From: Betaproteobacteria bacterium
GTDB taxonomy: Bacteria > Pseudomonadota > Gammaproteobacteria > Burkholderiales > Usitatibacteraceae
DNA length: 64,000 nt
Direction of reading: 5' to 3'
NCBI GenBank assembly: GCA_016720855.1
Contig: JADKJU010000001.1
Location: 737,501 to 801,500, forward strand
The notes beneath the pieces are model-generated. The model ran no database searches. It had not been told where the DNA came from and was given only the letters and a program-made list of their open reading frames with translations. The translations under genes and the position numbers were made by a program. Of the stretch, positions 6,879 to 14,979 are shown piece after piece (positions within the stretch are counted from its first letter, which is position 1; every line of letters starts with the position of its first letter).

Positions 6879-7964
6879 TCACTTCTCCTCACTCTTCGTG
6901 GTCGGGCGCTTCTCGGAAGCATTCTTGATGGCGGTCACCGCGGCGTGCGCCACGACGGCCGCGCCGACGACACCGGCGACCACGAGACCCACCTTGTCGG
7001 CGTTCGCTTCCACCCCGAAGGCATTGATGTTGGTGAGGCGGTCGTAGAACGAGCCCTTGTCCCAGAACCCGTCCTCGGAACAGCCGATGCAGCCGTGGCC
7101 CGACTGGATCGGGAAGGACGTGCCCTCGTTCCAGCGCGTGGTCGAGCAGGCGTTGTAGGTCGTGGGGCCCTTGCAGCCCACCTTGTAGAGGCAGTACCCG
7201 GCGCGCGCGCCCTCGTCGTCCCACTTCTCGACGAACTGGCCGGCGTCGAAATGCGGGCGGCGGTAGCACTTGTCGTGGATGCGCTGGCTGTAGAACATCT
7301 TCGGCCGGCCCTGGCGGTCCAGCTCGGGGATGCGGTCGAAGGCGACGACGTAGGTGACCACCGCGCTCATCACCTCGGCGATCGGCGGGCAGCCCGGCAC
7401 CTTGATGATGGGCTTGTCGGTGATGACCTTGTCGATGGGCACCGCGCCCGTCGGATTCGGTTTGGCGGCCTGCACACAGCCCCAGGAGGCGCAGGAGCCC
7501 CAGGCAATCACCGCCTTGGCGTCCTTGGCGACATGCTTGAGCTTCTCGACGAAGGGCTTGCCGCCGGGGATGCAGAAGGTGCCGTCGTTGCCGAGCGGCG
7601 GGTTGCCCTCCACGGCGAGGATGTAGTTGCCCTTGTACTTGGTCATGACCTCTTCCAGCGCCGCCTCGGCCTGGTGGCCGGCGGCCGCCATGATCGTGTC
7701 GTCGTAGTCGAGCGAGATCATGGAGAGGATCACGTCCTTGGCGAGCGGGTGCGCGGAGCGGATGAAGCTCTCCGTGCAGCACGTGCACTCCAGGCCGTGC
7801 AGCCACAGCACCGGGGTGCGGGGCTTGGTCTCCAGCGCATGCGCAATCTGCGGCGCAAGTGTGGGTCCCAGGCCCAGGGAGGCGGCCGTGAGGCTGCAGA
7901 ATTTCATGAAGCTGCGCCGCGTGACGCCCTGCCGGCGGAGCACATCGTAGAAGGTTTCGGTCAT
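6879..7964 (-). CDS. hoxK: HoxK, small Fe-S subunit of an O2-tolerant membrane-bound [NiFe]-hydrogenase
   Basis: A 361-residue small subunit with a twin-arginine signal (VTRRSFMKFCSL) followed by an Ala-rich cleavage region, so it is exported folded through Tat together with HoxG. The proximal cluster ligands are in LECTCCTESFIR and GSCASWGCVQAAKPNPTG plus VPGCPP. The Cys pair CTCC and the second Cys of SCASWGC are the two extra cysteines that convert the proximal cluster to [4Fe-3S] in O2-tolerant group 1d enzymes. Medial and distal cluster ligands are visible in HDKCYRRPHF, GCKGPTTYNAC and GCIGCSEDGFWD. A C-terminal hydrophobic helix (VGLVVAGVVGAAVVAHAAV) anchors it in the membrane. ATG 7964 has GAGGAG upstream. 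Confidence 0.95.
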   Translation of the reverse strand: MTETFYDVLRRQGVTRRSFMKFCSLTAASLGLGPTLAPQIAHALETKPRTPVLWLHGLECTCCTESFIRSAHPLAKDVILSMISLDYDDTIMAAAGHQAEAALEEVMTKYKGNYILAVEGNPPLGNDGTFCIPGGKPFVEKLKHVAKDAKAVIAWGSCASWGCVQAAKPNPTGAVPIDKVITDKPIIKVPGCPPIAEVMSAVVTYVVAFDRIPELDRQGRPKMFYSQRIHDKCYRRPHFDAGQFVEKWDDEGARAGYCLYKVGCKGPTTYNACSTTRWNEGTSFPIQSGHGCIGCSEDGFWDKGSFYDRLTNINAFGVEANADKVGLVVAGVVGAAVVAHAAVTAIKNASEKRPTTKSEEK

Positions 7965-8039
7965 GGTCTCTATCTCCTCGGTCGGAGGCTGGGGTCCGGA
8001 TGCTTCCGGTGACTGTCCCCCAGCGGCCGAGGGGCACTT

Positions 8040-8053
8040 TTGACCTGCATCAA
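8040..8053. promoter_or_regulatory. FNR/ANR-type box upstream of hoxK
   Basis: On the minus strand the sequence TTGATGCAGGTCAA matches the FNR/ANR/DNR consensus TTGAT-N4-ATCAA at 9 of 10 defined positions. It is centred about 82 nt upstream of the hoxK ATG, a reasonable distance for an activator site. It suggests induction of the hydrogenase operon when oxygen is low. It could instead serve dctP, whose start is 187 nt away on the other side. Confidence 0.5.
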
Positions 8054-8078
8054 GCGCAGGGCGCAAGCGCGATACCAG

Positions 8079-8095
8079 GTAACGGGGACCGTTAC
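8079..8095. promoter_or_regulatory. Perfect inverted repeat GTAACGG-GGA-CCGTTAC between hoxK and dctP
   Basis: A 17-bp palindrome with 7-bp arms lies 26 nt from the FNR-like box in the divergent hoxK/dctP region. Its GTAAC-N7-GTTAC core is shared with the repeat at 3877-3893 in front of hoxM. Whether the regulator acts on hoxK, dctP or both cannot be read from the sequence. The rest of the 275-nt gap holds no gene that I can support. Confidence 0.45.
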
Positions 8096-8239
8096 ACCGC
8101 CATACTCCGCCAGCGCCCCCGGGTCTCCGGGTAGCCCACGCCGGTCATCGACGCCGCAGCCCCGTTATGCCTAGACTAGTGCCGTCCGGTCCGCACCCCT
8201 TGCGGGCCGAGCCCACGAAACCAGAACTGGAGGAGTTCC

Positions 8240-9211
8240 ATGACCATCCGACGACTCGCCGGCGCGCTCTTGGCGTGCCTGTTTTCGACCGTTCCCCTTG
8301 CCCAGACCGAGATCAAATTCGGCCACGTGGGCGAGCCCGGCTCGCTATTCGCGGCCTCTGCCGAGGAGTTCGCCAGGCGCGCCAATGCCAAGCTTGGCGA
8401 CAAGGCCAAGGTCGTCGTCTTCGGCTCGAGCCAGCTGGGGGGCGACAAGGAACTGGTCCAGAAGCTCAAGCTGGGCACGGTGGACATCGCCCTGCCCTCC
8501 ACCGTGATGACCTCCGAGGCGGACATCTTCGGCGTCTTCGAGATGCCGTACCTGGTCAAGGACAGGAAGCACATGGCCCGCATCGAGAAGGACGTCTTCT
8601 GGCCCACTATCGCCCCGGAGGCCGAGAAGAAGGGCCTCAAGGTGATCGCCGTCTGGGAAAACGGCTACCGGCACATCACCAACAACAAGCGCCCGATCAA
8701 CACCCCTGAAGACCTCAAGGGGATCAAGCTGCGCGTGCCCGAGGGCAAGTGGCGCGTGAAGATGTTCCAGACCTACGGCGCGAATCCCTCGCCGATGAAG
8801 TTCTCCGAAGTGTTCACCGCCCTGCAGACAGGCGTGATGGACGGGCAGGAGAACCCCTTCACGCAGATCTACAGCGCCAAGTTCCAGGAAGTGCAGAAGT
8901 ACATCTCCCTCACAGGGCACGTCTACACGCCGGCCTACGCCACCGTGGGCACGAAGAAATGGGCCACGCTCCCGGCCGACGTGAGGAAGATCCTCGAGGA
9001 CACGGCCAAGGAGACGCAGGCCTACGTCTACGAGCTCGCCGAGAAGGGCGACACCGAGCTCCTGGGCAAGATCACCGCCGCGGGCGTGAAGTCGAACGTC
9101 CCGAACAAGGACGCCTTCGTGGCCGCGTCCAAGCCCGTCTACGACGAGTTCGCCGCCGCCGTCCCCGGTTCGCGCCAGGTGATCGACCGCGCCATCGCCC
9201 TCGGCAAGTAG
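8240..9211 (+). CDS. dctP: TRAP transporter periplasmic solute-binding protein, DctP family
   Basis: A 323-residue DctP-type binding protein. Residues 1-22 are a Sec signal peptide (MTIRRLAGALLACLFSTVPLAQ). The mature protein shows TEIKFGHVGEPGSLF, the family segment LPSTVMTSEADIFGVFEMPYLV, the signature GIKLRVPEGKWRVKMFQTYGA with the Arg that usually pairs with a substrate carboxylate, and SEVFTALQTGVMDGQENP. The substrate is probably an organic acid. GGAGGAG sits 6 nt before the ATG. It is followed at 3 nt by dctQ and then dctM, giving a complete three-part transporter. The enoyl-CoA-hydratase-like gene and CoA transferase downstream suggest that the imported acid is activated to a CoA thioester. 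Confidence 0.93.
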   Translation: MTIRRLAGALLACLFSTVPLAQTEIKFGHVGEPGSLFAASAEEFARRANAKLGDKAKVVVFGSSQLGGDKELVQKLKLGTVDIALPSTVMTSEADIFGVFEMPYLVKDRKHMARIEKDVFWPTIAPEAEKKGLKVIAVWENGYRHITNNKRPINTPEDLKGIKLRVPEGKWRVKMFQTYGANPSPMKFSEVFTALQTGVMDGQENPFTQIYSAKFQEVQKYISLTGHVYTPAYATVGTKKWATLPADVRKILEDTAKETQAYVYELAEKGDTELLGKITAAGVKSNVPNKDAFVAASKPVYDEFAAAVPGSRQVIDRAIALGK

Positions 9212-9214
9212 CAG

Positions 9215-9718
9215 ATGACTTTGCGGTCGTTCCGCCGGGGATACGAGCGCTTCCTGGAGTGGATCTGCATCGCGCTCATGACCGCGCTCGCCGCCGAAGT
9301 GACGGCGGGCGTGGTCTTCCGCTACTCGGGCCACTCCCTCGTCTGGTATGACGAGGTCGCCACCATCCTGCTGGCCTGGGTGACGTTCTACGGCTCCGCG
9401 CTGGCGGTTCTCAAGCATGCGCACATGGGCGTGCCCGAGATCGTGAGGATGCTGCCGCCCGGGCCGCGGGTGGTCGCCGCCGTCGTTGCGCAGTTGTGCA
9501 CGCTCGCCTTCTTCGTGCTGCTCGCGTGGGTGGGCTATGAGGTCCTCGAGGTCCTCGCGACGGACCAGCTGGTTTCGCTGCCGGAGGTCTCGGTGGCCTA
9601 TACCATGTCCGTGATCCCGATCAGCTCCGTCCTCTTCGTGGTTGGCCAGCTGCTGGTGTTTCCCGAGGTGCTGCGCGAGGCGCGCTGCGAGCCCGCCCTC
9701 GTGCAGGTGCCGGCATGA
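9215..9718 (+). CDS. dctQ: TRAP transporter small permease, DctQ family
   Basis: A 167-residue membrane protein with four hydrophobic segments (about residues 12-35, 47-65, 88-110 and 128-150). The family feature VFRYSGHSLVWYDEVATILLAWVTF is easily recognised at residues 30-55, including the Trp and acidic pair typical of DctQ. It forms the small membrane subunit that joins DctM in the inner membrane to move the DctP-bound ligand using an ion gradient. It begins 3 nt after dctP and overlaps dctM by 4 nt (ATGA), as is common for TRAP operons. Confidence 0.9.
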   Translation: MTLRSFRRGYERFLEWICIALMTALAAEVTAGVVFRYSGHSLVWYDEVATILLAWVTFYGSALAVLKHAHMGVPEIVRMLPPGPRVVAAVVAQLCTLAFFVLLAWVGYEVLEVLATDQLVSLPEVSVAYTMSVIPISSVLFVVGQLLVFPEVLREARCEPALVQVPA

Positions 9719-10998
9719 TCGGCTTCCTCGTCCTGCTCTGCGTGGTCGGGCTGGTATTGATCAACGTTCCGATCGCCGTGGCGCTTTGCATCGCGTCGGT
9801 CGCGGCGATGCTCGCGAGCCAGGGTACCGGGAGCCTGCCCAACGTGGCGATCGCGCTCTACCAGGGCGCGACCAGCTTCCCGCTCATCGCGATCCCGCTC
9901 TTCATCCTCGCGGCCGCGATCATGAACACCTCGGGCATCTCCCACCGGCTGATCGACTTCTGCCAGGCGCTCGTCGGCTGGATGAGAGGCGCTCTCGCGC
10001 AGGTGAACGTGCTCAGCCACATGTTCTTCGCGGAGATCTCGGGCTCGGCCGTGGCGGGCGTGGCCGCAACCGCGTCCATCATCATGCCGGCCATGAAGGC
10101 GCGCGGCTACCCGGGACCCTTCACGGCCGCGGTGACCTCCTCCACGGCCACCCTCGCGATCATCATCCCGCCGTCGATCCCCATGATCCTCTACGCGGTC
10201 ATGGCGGGGACGTCGGTGGTGCAGATGTTCGTCGCGGGCATCGTGCCCGGCCTGCTCACGGCATTCGGCTTCATGGCGCTGTGCTACTGGTATGCCGTCC
10301 GGTACAACTGGCCGGTGGAGGAGATCTTCCAGTGGGGCAAGCTCTGGCGCGCCTTCAAGCATGCGTTCTGGGCGCTCACGCTTCCCATCATCATCCTGGG
10401 CGGGATCTTCGGGGGCATCGTCACCGCGACCGAGGGAGCGGCGCTCGCCGTCGTCGCCTCTCTCTTCGTGGGGGGCGTGGTGTATCGCGAGCTCGACGGG
10501 AAGCGGCTGCGCGAGGCGATCATCGACGGGACCGTGCAGACCGGCACCGTGATGCTGCTGGTCGCCGCCTCGGCCCTCCTGGGCCTCTATCTCACGGAGG
10601 TGCAGCTTCCGCAGCGCATCGCGGCGGCGATGCTCTCCTTCACGAGCGAGAAGTGGGCCATTCTCGCGATCATGAACGTCTTCTTCCTGATCATCGGCAT
10701 GTTCCTGCACTCGGCCGCCGCGATCATCCTGGTGGTGCCCATCGTGATGCCGGTCGTAACCGCGGCCGGGATCGATCCGGTCCATTTCGGCGTGATCGTG
10801 ACGCTCAACCTCGCCATCGGCCAGCAGACGCCGCCCGTGGCAAGCGTGCTCCTGCTCACCTGCTCGATCGCGAAGGAGAGCGTCTGGGACGTGACCAAGG
10901 CGAACCTTCCGTTCATCGGGATCCTCCTCTTCACGCTTCTTCTGATCACCTACGTGCCCGTCGTCACACTGGGCCTGGTGAACGTGTTCTACCGCTAG
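9715..10998 (+). CDS. dctM: TRAP transporter large permease, DctM family
   Basis: A 427-residue polytopic protein with about twelve hydrophobic helices and hairpins. Typical DctM segments are PIAVALCIASVAAML at the start, SFPLIAIPLFILAAAIMNTSGIS, the loop EISGSAVAGVAATASIIMPAMKARGYP, TLAIIIPPSIPMILYAV and, near the end, LNLAIGQQTPPVASVLLLTCSIA. The repeated re-entrant hairpin signatures (SxxAxxAAT and GQQTPP) are those of the ion-transporter superfamily fold. It is the channel-forming subunit of the DctPQM system. It is followed at 3 nt by the crotonase-family gene, apparently in the same transcript. Confidence 0.93.
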   Translation: MIGFLVLLCVVGLVLINVPIAVALCIASVAAMLASQGTGSLPNVAIALYQGATSFPLIAIPLFILAAAIMNTSGISHRLIDFCQALVGWMRGALAQVNVLSHMFFAEISGSAVAGVAATASIIMPAMKARGYPGPFTAAVTSSTATLAIIIPPSIPMILYAVMAGTSVVQMFVAGIVPGLLTAFGFMALCYWYAVRYNWPVEEIFQWGKLWRAFKHAFWALTLPIIILGGIFGGIVTATEGAALAVVASLFVGGVVYRELDGKRLREAIIDGTVQTGTVMLLVAASALLGLYLTEVQLPQRIAAAMLSFTSEKWAILAIMNVFFLIIGMFLHSAAAIILVVPIVMPVVTAAGIDPVHFGVIVTLNLAIGQQTPPVASVLLLTCSIAKESVWDVTKANLPFIGILLFTLLLITYVPVVTLGLVNVFYR

Positions 10999-11001
10999 CC
11001 G

Positions 11002-11781
11002 ATGGTCGAAACCATACTCGTCGAACGCGACGGAACGATCGCCACCGTCGTCCTCAACCGTCCCGAAAAGCTGAACGCGCTCACCAAGCCGATGTGGCAG
11101 CGCTTGGGCGATGTCTTCCTCGAACTGGACGCCGACGACGACGTGCGCTGCATCCTGCTGCGCGGCGCGGGCGAGAAGGCCTTCGCGCCCGGCAACGACA
11201 TCTCGGAATTCGACCGCGAGCGCTCCAACGTCGACCAGGCTCGCGCCTACGGGAAGATCATGACTCGCACCATCGACGCGATCGGCCATTGCCGCCACCC
11301 GGTGGTCGCCCAGATCCACGGCATCTGCGTGGGCGGGGGCCTGGAGATCGCCGGCCTCGCGGACATCCGCATCTGCGGGGAGTCGAGCCGGTTCGGCGTG
11401 CCCATCAACAAGCTCGGACTGGTGATGGCCTATGCGGAGATCGGCGCCCTCATCTCGCTCGCCGGCGAGGCGGTGGCGCTCGAGATCCTGCTGGAGGGCC
11501 GCGTGTTCGACGCGAAAGAGGCGAAGGACAAGGGCCTGGTCACGCGTGTCGTTCCCGATGCCGATGTCGAGGCGGAGGCGAAGGCCACCGCGCGGCGCAT
11601 CGCGGACGGGGCGCCGCTGGTGGCGCGGTGGCACAAGAAGTTCGCGCGCCGCCTGCGCGACGGGCAGCTCCTCACCGCCGAGGAACTGGACGAGGGATAC
11701 GCGTGCTATGGCACGGAGGATTTCCGCATCGGGCGGGCGGCTTTCCTCGCGAAGGCGAAGCCGGAGTTCAAGGGGCGGTAG
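11002..11781 (+). CDS. Enoyl-CoA hydratase/isomerase (crotonase) family protein
   Basis: A 259-residue crotonase-fold protein. The CoA-binding and oxyanion-hole parts are present: VLNRPEKLNALTKPMWQ, FAPGNDISEFDRER and GICVGGGLEIAGLADIRI, where the Glu corresponds to the first catalytic acid of enoyl-CoA hydratase. The segment that normally supplies the second catalytic Glu (PExxLGxxPGxG) reads FGVPINKLGLVMAYAEIGAL, so that Glu is missing. The protein may therefore be an isomerase, hydrolase or decarboxylase rather than a hydratase. It lies 3 nt after dctM and before a class III CoA transferase, suggesting breakdown of the acid imported by the TRAP system. Confidence 0.85.
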   Translation: MVETILVERDGTIATVVLNRPEKLNALTKPMWQRLGDVFLELDADDDVRCILLRGAGEKAFAPGNDISEFDRERSNVDQARAYGKIMTRTIDAIGHCRHPVVAQIHGICVGGGLEIAGLADIRICGESSRFGVPINKLGLVMAYAEIGALISLAGEAVALEILLEGRVFDAKEAKDKGLVTRVVPDADVEAEAKATARRIADGAPLVARWHKKFARRLRDGQLLTAEELDEGYACYGTEDFRIGRAAFLAKAKPEFKGR

Positions 11782-11782
11782 G

Positions 11783-12061
11783 GAGTTACGCGACTCAAAA
11801 GCAGGGACACGGAGAACACGGGGGAGGTGCGCGCCCCAAAAAGGGGGGGGGGGGGAGGAAGGCAAAGAAGCTATGAGGGTTGCCAGAGCCCGGACTCGCA
11901 AGAATGAATGCGGATGAACACGGATAAGTGCAAATGAAAACAATCAGGGTTGCCAGAGCCCGGGCTTGCGATGAAGTGGCCACAACTCGCCATAACTCCA
12001 TTCGTTCTTATCCGTGTTCATCCGTGTTCATCCGTGTCCCTGTTTTTGAGTCGCGTAACTC
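11783..12061. repeat. Non-coding element with 31-bp terminal inverted repeats (MITE-like)
   Basis: The left end (11783-11813) starts GAGTTACGCGACTCAAAA and its near-perfect reverse complement ends at 12061 (arms 31 bp, one mismatch), enclosing about 217 bp. The inside contains two direct copies of GGGTTGCCAGAGCCCG (from 11877 and 11946), several copies of an ATCCGTGTTC/GAACACGGAT unit in both orientations, and a 13-base G run at 11843-11855. No protein-coding sequence with support was found, so this accounts for the whole gap between the crotonase gene and the CoA transferase gene. It could be a non-autonomous mobile element or a fold-back regulatory repeat. Confidence 0.65.
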
Positions 12062-12076
12062 GCCCACCCTTCCATC

Positions 12077-13276
12077 ATGAGCGGACCCCTGAAAGGCATC
12101 CGCGTCGTCGAGCTGGCCCAGATCATGGCCGGCCCCACCTGCGGCATGCTGCTTGCCGACATGGGCGCCGACGTGATCAAGGTGGAGAAGCTCCCCGGCG
12201 GCGACGACACGCGCTCCTACTCCCGTCCTTCGGTGAACGGCGAGTCGGCCGCATTCATGATGCTCAACCGCAACAAGCGCGGCATCGCGGTGAACCTGAA
12301 GATGGCCGAGGGACTGGAGGCGGTGAAGAAGCTCCTGCTGACGGCGGACGTGGTCACGGAAAACTACCGCAAGGGCACCCTGGAAAAGCTGGGCCTGGGC
12401 TGGGACGTGCTGCGCGCCCTCAACCCGCGGCTCATCTACTGCGTCGTCTCCGGTTACGGCCGCACCGGACCCTACGCCGACAAGGGCGGATTCGACCTGA
12501 TCGCGCAGGGCTTCTCCGGGCTCATGTCGATCACGGGCGAGCCCGGCGGGCCCCCGGTCAAGGCGGGCTCGCCTATCGCCGACATCAACGCCGGCATCTT
12601 CGCCGCGCTGGGCATCGTCTCCGCCCTGCACGCACGGCATGCGACGGGGCGCGGCCAGATGGTGGATACCTCGCTCATGGAAGCGGCCATCCAGCAGACG
12701 TACTGGCAGAGCGCGATCTACTTCGCCACGGGCGAGAATCCGGGGCCCACGGGCTCGGCGCACATCCTCACCGCGCCCTACCAGGCTTTTCCGACGGCGG
12801 ACGGCTGGATCAACGTGGGCGGCGCCAACCAGTCCAACTGGGAGCGCATCGCGAAGGTGATCGGCCGCGAGGACCTCTTGGCCGACCCGCGCTTCGCCAC
12901 CAACGGCGACCGCATGAAGCACCTGGCCGAGCTCACGCCCCTTATCGCCCAGTGCATGAAATCGCGCCCCTCGGCCCACTGGATTCGCGAGTTCGAGGCG
13001 GCCGGCGTGCCGGTCGGCCCCATCAACCGGATCGGCGACATGCTCGCCGACCCGCAGGTCGCCGCGCGCGAGATGGTGATCGAGGTCGAGCACCCGGTGG
13101 CCGGCAGGACGAAGGCGCTGGGCATGCCGGTGAAGTTCTCGGATACACCCTGCGCCGTCACGCGCGCCTCCCCCCTGCTCGGCCAGCACACGCGCGAGAT
13201 ACTCGATTCGCTCGGCTACGACGCCGCCGCCATCGACCGCCTGGCCGCCTCCGGTGCCGTCGCCCTGGGAGCCTGA
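12077..13276 (+). CDS. CaiB/BaiF family class III CoA transferase
   Basis: A 399-residue family III CoA transferase. The N-terminal LKGIRVVELAQIMAGPTCGMLLADMGADVIKVE and the following GDDTRS are classic. The catalytic Asp is expected in the segment GGFDLIAQGFSGLMSITGEP (about residue 138). Further landmarks are GSPIADINAGIFAALGI, GQMVDTSLMEAAI and the C-terminal AAGVPVGPINRIGDMLADPQV. These enzymes swap CoA between acyl-CoA thioesters and free carboxylic acids. With the TRAP transporter and the crotonase-like gene upstream it suggests a small pathway for uptake and activation of an organic acid. It starts 15 nt after the inverted-repeat element, so its promoter may lie within that element. 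Confidence 0.92.
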   Translation: MSGPLKGIRVVELAQIMAGPTCGMLLADMGADVIKVEKLPGGDDTRSYSRPSVNGESAAFMMLNRNKRGIAVNLKMAEGLEAVKKLLLTADVVTENYRKGTLEKLGLGWDVLRALNPRLIYCVVSGYGRTGPYADKGGFDLIAQGFSGLMSITGEPGGPPVKAGSPIADINAGIFAALGIVSALHARHATGRGQMVDTSLMEAAIQQTYWQSAIYFATGENPGPTGSAHILTAPYQAFPTADGWINVGGANQSNWERIAKVIGREDLLADPRFATNGDRMKHLAELTPLIAQCMKSRPSAHWIREFEAAGVPVGPINRIGDMLADPQVAAREMVIEVEHPVAGRTKALGMPVKFSDTPCAVTRASPLLGQHTREILDSLGYDAAAIDRLAASGAVALGA

Positions 13277-13332
13277 TTCCGAATGGCGCCGGTCACCGCA
13301 GGCAACTCCCGCGCAAGGTGCAGGCCGAAACG

Positions 13333-14085
13333 ATGAATTCCGCGCTCCTCCTCGCGATCCTGGCCGTCTCCGCGCTCGTCACCTCGTTCATTTCCGGCAT
13401 CCTCGGCATGGCCGGCGGCATGATCTTCCTGGGCGTTCTGCTGGCGCTGCTCACCGTGCCGAAGGCGATGGTGCTGCACGGCGTGACGCAGCTCGCTTCC
13501 AACGGCTGGCGCGCGGCCCTCTGGCGCGAATCGATCGACTGGCGCGTCTTCCGCGGCAATGCCTACGGGGCGTTAGCGGCGCTCGCGGCGTTCACCCTGG
13601 TGCAGCTCGTGGTGAGCAAGCCGGTCGCGCTAATCGTGCTGGGCGTCACGCCCTTCATCGGCCTCGCGCTGCCCGGGAAACTCATCCTCGACGTGAAGAA
13701 ACGCGGGCATCCGTTCGCCTGCGGCTTCATCTGCACCGCGTTGCAGCTCATCGCCGGCGTCGCCGGACCCATCCTCGACCTGTTCTTCGTCCGCTCGCGA
13801 ATGGACCGGCGCGCGGTCGTCGCGACGAAGGCCGCGACGCAGAGTCTCGCGCACATGATCAAGATCGCCTATTTCGGCGCACTCGTGGGCGCGGCCCAGC
13901 GCGGCACGGTGGACTTCTGGCTGGGCGTGCTGATGGTGACGCTCGCCATCGCCGGCACCTCGCTCTCTCGAACGATCCTGGAACGTCTCACCGACGCATC
14001 CTTCCGCCTGTGGACGAGGTGGACGGTCATGGTGACGGGCGTGGTCTACCTGGGCAGCGGCGCGTGGATGCTCGCGGCACGCTGA
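13333..14085 (+). CDS. TauE/SafE family membrane permease
   Basis: A 250-residue protein of the TSUP (TauE/SafE) family. The N-terminal hydrophobic segment followed by SFISGILGMAGGMIFLGVLLAL is the characteristic GxxGxGGG-like repeat of the family. A second half-repeat occurs around GFICTALQLIAGVAGPILDLFF. Seven to eight membrane helices are visible. Members export or import sulfite, sulfoacetate or other organosulfur anions and small carboxylates; the substrate cannot be read here. ATG 13333 is 56 nt after the CoA transferase stop and is preceded by GCAGGCC; the same orientation suggests, but does not prove, one transcript. Confidence 0.85.
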   Translation: MNSALLLAILAVSALVTSFISGILGMAGGMIFLGVLLALLTVPKAMVLHGVTQLASNGWRAALWRESIDWRVFRGNAYGALAALAAFTLVQLVVSKPVALIVLGVTPFIGLALPGKLILDVKKRGHPFACGFICTALQLIAGVAGPILDLFFVRSRMDRRAVVATKAATQSLAHMIKIAYFGALVGAAQRGTVDFWLGVLMVTLAIAGTSLSRTILERLTDASFRLWTRWTVMVTGVVYLGSGAWMLAAR

Positions 14086-14134
14086 AGCTGGCACGGTCTC
14101 GTTTCGCCTCATCGCCGCGCCTCCGGGACGGCCC

Positions 14135-14965
14135 GTGAAGACCTTCATCGCCGACGATGGGGAGACGATCCGCGTCGCCGTCTCCGGCAGCGGCGCGCCG
14201 ATCGTGATGCTGCACGGCTGGACGGCCAGTCACACGGAGTGGGCACCCCTCGTCCACGGTCTCGCGCGTGTCCATGCAGTGCATCGCTGGGATGCGCGCG
14301 GGCATGGCGGGCACACGCCCGCGACCGCCACCGTCCCCACGGTGCAGCGCATGGCGCGTGACCTCGCCAATCTCCTCGAGCGTTTTGGCTTGCGCGATCC
14401 CGTTCTGGTCGGCCATTCCATGGGCGTGCTCACGATCTGGGAGTACATCCGGACTTTCGGCACCGGCGGCCTCGGGCGGCTTTGCCTCATCGATCAGTCG
14501 CCCCGGCTCGTGACAGACGCGGCATGGGCGGACGGCATCTACGGGGATTTCGACCGGGCCCGCGCCGATGCCTTCGTGGAGGAGCTGGAGGCCGACCTTC
14601 CCGAGGCCGTGCTTCGTCTCGCCGCGCACGGTCTCAATGCCCGGGCCGGGCGCAAATACGACGAGAATTCGCGCGGCTGGCAACTGGCGCGCGAGGCGCT
14701 GCGAAAACTGCGTCCCGGACCGCTCATCGAAACGTGGCAGAGCCTCACCGCGGCCGATTATCGCGACGTCCTGCCGCGAATCGACGTTCCGGCACTCCTC
14801 GTGTACGGCGGCGAAAGCAATTTCTACCGCCTCGAGACCGCGCGACACGTCCACGACTGGATCCGGGATTCGGAACTGCTCGTTTACGAAGGCGCCGACC
14901 ATTCGCCGCATCTGTGCGAGCCGGACCGGTTCGAGCGCGACCTCCTCGCGTTCATCGCGCGTTGA
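14135..14965 (+). CDS. Alpha/beta-fold hydrolase
   Basis: A 276-residue single-domain alpha/beta hydrolase. The oxyanion motif MLHGWTASHTEW, the nucleophile elbow GHSMG (Ser about residue 96), PALLVYGGESNFY and the catalytic His in EGADHSPHLCEPDRF are all present. The acid residue is probably an Asp or Glu in the GGES segment or nearby. There is no signal peptide, so it should act in the cytoplasm on an ester, lactone or similar substrate. The gene lies 49 nt after the TauE-like gene and 14 nt before the pirin gene on the same strand. Confidence 0.88.
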   Translation: MKTFIADDGETIRVAVSGSGAPIVMLHGWTASHTEWAPLVHGLARVHAVHRWDARGHGGHTPATATVPTVQRMARDLANLLERFGLRDPVLVGHSMGVLTIWEYIRTFGTGGLGRLCLIDQSPRLVTDAAWADGIYGDFDRARADAFVEELEADLPEAVLRLAAHGLNARAGRKYDENSRGWQLAREALRKLRPGPLIETWQSLTAADYRDVLPRIDVPALLVYGGESNFYRLETARHVHDWIRDSELLVYEGADHSPHLCEPDRFERDLLAFIAR

Positions 14966-14979
14966 CCGGAGTGCCCTCC

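Noticed and set aside
9598..11943. Minus-strand open frame of about 781 codons opposite dctM and the crotonase gene
   Set aside because: It is rich in His, Arg, Glu and Asp in a pattern expected from the reverse complement of membrane-protein codons, and has no recognisable motif.
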